DNA of 64,000 nucleotides from Butyrivibrio sp. Lineage in GTDB: Bacteria > Bacillota > Clostridia > Lachnospirales > Lachnospiraceae. Numbering within the stretch: position 1 is the first letter of the stretch; each line of letters starts with the position of its first letter. The stretch covers positions 1 through 64,000 of the forward strand of contig JAKVKH010000003.1 of NCBI GenBank assembly GCA_022486625.1, given 5' to 3'. This document shows positions 62,158 to 64,000 of this stretch, piece by piece. The translations under genes and the position numbers were made by a program. Below the pieces are notes generated by a model, which saw only the letters and a list, made by a program, of their open reading frames with translations, was not told the DNA's origin and did not search any database.

Positions 62158-63138
62158 GTGGCAAACATCAAGGAAATACAGGACCGGATAAAAAGCGTCA
62201 ATGATACGATGAAAATCACGAATGCGATGTATATGATTTCATCGAATAAGCTTCGCAAGGCCAGAAAAATGCTGGCAGAGACAGAGCCTTATTTCTATTC
62301 CGTACAGGGAATGTTCTCACGTGTCATCCGTCATGTACCGGTTGATACACAGGATATTTTCCTGGATAAGCATATGGATATTCCGAAGGAAGAACGGAAA
62401 AAGGGCTATATTGTTCTGACAGATGATAAAGGTCTTGCCGGCGCGTACAATCATAATGTTCTGAAGATTGTCGAGCAGCATATCAAAAGCGATGGCCCGA
62501 ACTGGAAGCTGTATGTAGTCGGAGAAATGGGACGTCAGTATTTTATGAATAAAAACATCCCGGTAGATGAACAGTTTCATTTCACTGCGCAGAATCCGAC
62601 ACTGTCACGTGCCAGAAAGATCGCAGCCAGAATTCTGAACGATTATGAGAATCAGGATCTGGATGAGGTATATATGGTATATACGACAATGAAGAATTCC
62701 ATTGTCTGTGAAACACAGTTTTCCAAGCTGCTGCCATTGGACAGAAAGGACGAAAAGCTGAACGGACAGGATGTCCTGAAATCAACAAGCGGTGCAATGC
62801 AGGAGGAATTCCTGATGACACCTAGTCCGGAAGCTGTCCTTGATAATATTGTTCCCAGTCTGGTGACCGGATTTGTATATGGTGCGCTTGTTGAGGCGTT
62901 CTGCAGTGTTCAGAATTCCCGAATGATGGCAATGGATTCTGCCAATAAGAATGCAAAGTCCATGATTCATGATCTGACCATGAAATATAACAGAGAACGC
63001 CAGGGTATGATCACACAGGAGATCACCGAGGTTGCCAGTGGCGCCAAAGCACTTAAACGTGCCAAGGAAGCCAAGGAACAAAGAGATGAAATGATGCGTC
63101 GTGAAGCAGAAGCGATGGAAGAGGAAGAGGGAAATTAA
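62158..63138 (+). CDS. atpG: ATP synthase F1 subunit gamma with C-terminal extension
   Basis: The 326-residue protein starts at GTG 62158 and has the gamma N-terminal helix (KEIQDRIKSVNDTMKIT) and C-terminal helix (ITQEITEVASGA). Gamma normally ends about there (some 287 residues in E. coli); here about 30 charged residues follow (Lys/Glu/Arg-rich, predicted helix). The central rotor thus has an extra tail at the end that faces the top of the alpha-beta ring. Confidence 0.93.
   Translation: MANIKEIQDRIKSVNDTMKITNAMYMISSNKLRKARKMLAETEPYFYSVQGMFSRVIRHVPVDTQDIFLDKHMDIPKEERKKGYIVLTDDKGLAGAYNHNVLKIVEQHIKSDGPNWKLYVVGEMGRQYFMNKNIPVDEQFHFTAQNPTLSRARKIAARILNDYENQDLDEVYMVYTTMKNSIVCETQFSKLLPLDRKDEKLNGQDVLKSTSGAMQEEFLMTPSPEAVLDNIVPSLVTGFVYGALVEAFCSVQNSRMMAMDSANKNAKSMIHDLTMKYNRERQGMITQEITEVASGAKALKRAKEAKEQRDEMMRREAEAMEEEEGN

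Positions 63139-64000
<862 letters not shown>

Overview
The window looks like a chromosomal segment of a Gram-positive anaerobe of the Clostridia, most likely a Lachnospiraceae-type gut or rumen fibre degrader. The reasons are the class III fructose-1,6-bisphosphatase, the GGGtGRT protein with its Fe-S scaffold partner, strong AGGAGG-type ribosome sites with several TTG/GTG starts, a GPH sugar symporter, LplB/YtcP-type sugar ABC permeases, many AraC regulators with glycosidases, and a flavin reductase-rubredoxin fusion. The assignment is inferred from gene content; no rRNA or tRNA is present to confirm it.

Layout. 1-2.0 kb: Fe-S scaffold-like protein and GGGtGRT protein. 2.0-2.8 kb: decayed DNA with gene relics. 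2.8-3.4 kb: HicAB toxin-antitoxin. 3.7-13.8 kb: a complete type I-C CRISPR-Cas locus (cas3, then cas5c-cas8c-cas7c-cas4-cas1-cas2, an AT-rich leader and 32 repeats with 31 spacers). 14-16 kb: lipoprotein glycosidase. 16-20.6 kb: structured intergenic element, fbp, GNAT, SDR and a PocR/AraC regulator. 20.8-28.5 kb: sugar catabolic operon (class II aldolase, fucose-isomerase-like enzyme, FGGY kinase, DUF4432 mutarotase-like protein, GH78 alpha-L-rhamnosidase). 28.6-33.6 kb: AraC regulator, small proteins, two esterase-type hydrolases, GPH symporter. 33.9-51.4 kb: a long glycan-use cluster (large esterase-like hydrolase, two GH43-type propellers, GH3, GH20, GH1, AraC, GH2, two ABC permeases, solute-binding lipoprotein). 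51.4-58.6 kb: TetR, zinc-ribbon membrane protein, DUF4097-like protein, LacI regulator with sucrose phosphorylase, flavin reductase-rubredoxin, a MATE exporter. 58.7-64 kb: F-type ATP synthase operon (a, c, b, delta-alpha fusion, gamma, and the start of beta).

Main discovery candidate. Between cas3 and cas5c a small gene on the minus strand has a near-consensus promoter (TTGTCA, 17 bp, TATGAT), a degenerate 30-nt CRISPR repeat that starts at the predicted transcription start, a 24-nt spacer-like stretch, and an intrinsic terminator. The first 17 nt of this pseudo-spacer match a site 92 bp away with one mismatch, at position 6, the position type I Cascade flips out. That site has the type I-C PAM TTC and lies 7 bp upstream of the -35 box of the cas5c-cas2 promoter. 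This is the design of a crRNA-like RNA that lets Cascade regulate its own operon (CreR/CreA-like).

Second, the ATP synthase operon has no separate delta gene. The C-terminal domain of delta is instead fused to the N-terminus of alpha, and gamma carries a charged C-terminal extension that would reach the same end of the F1 head.

Working together: the exported solute-binding lipoprotein and two permeases (plus the GPH symporter) import oligosaccharides, and a set of glycosidases without signal peptides trims them inside the cell. The aldolase/isomerase/kinase operon feeds a released sugar into glycolysis.
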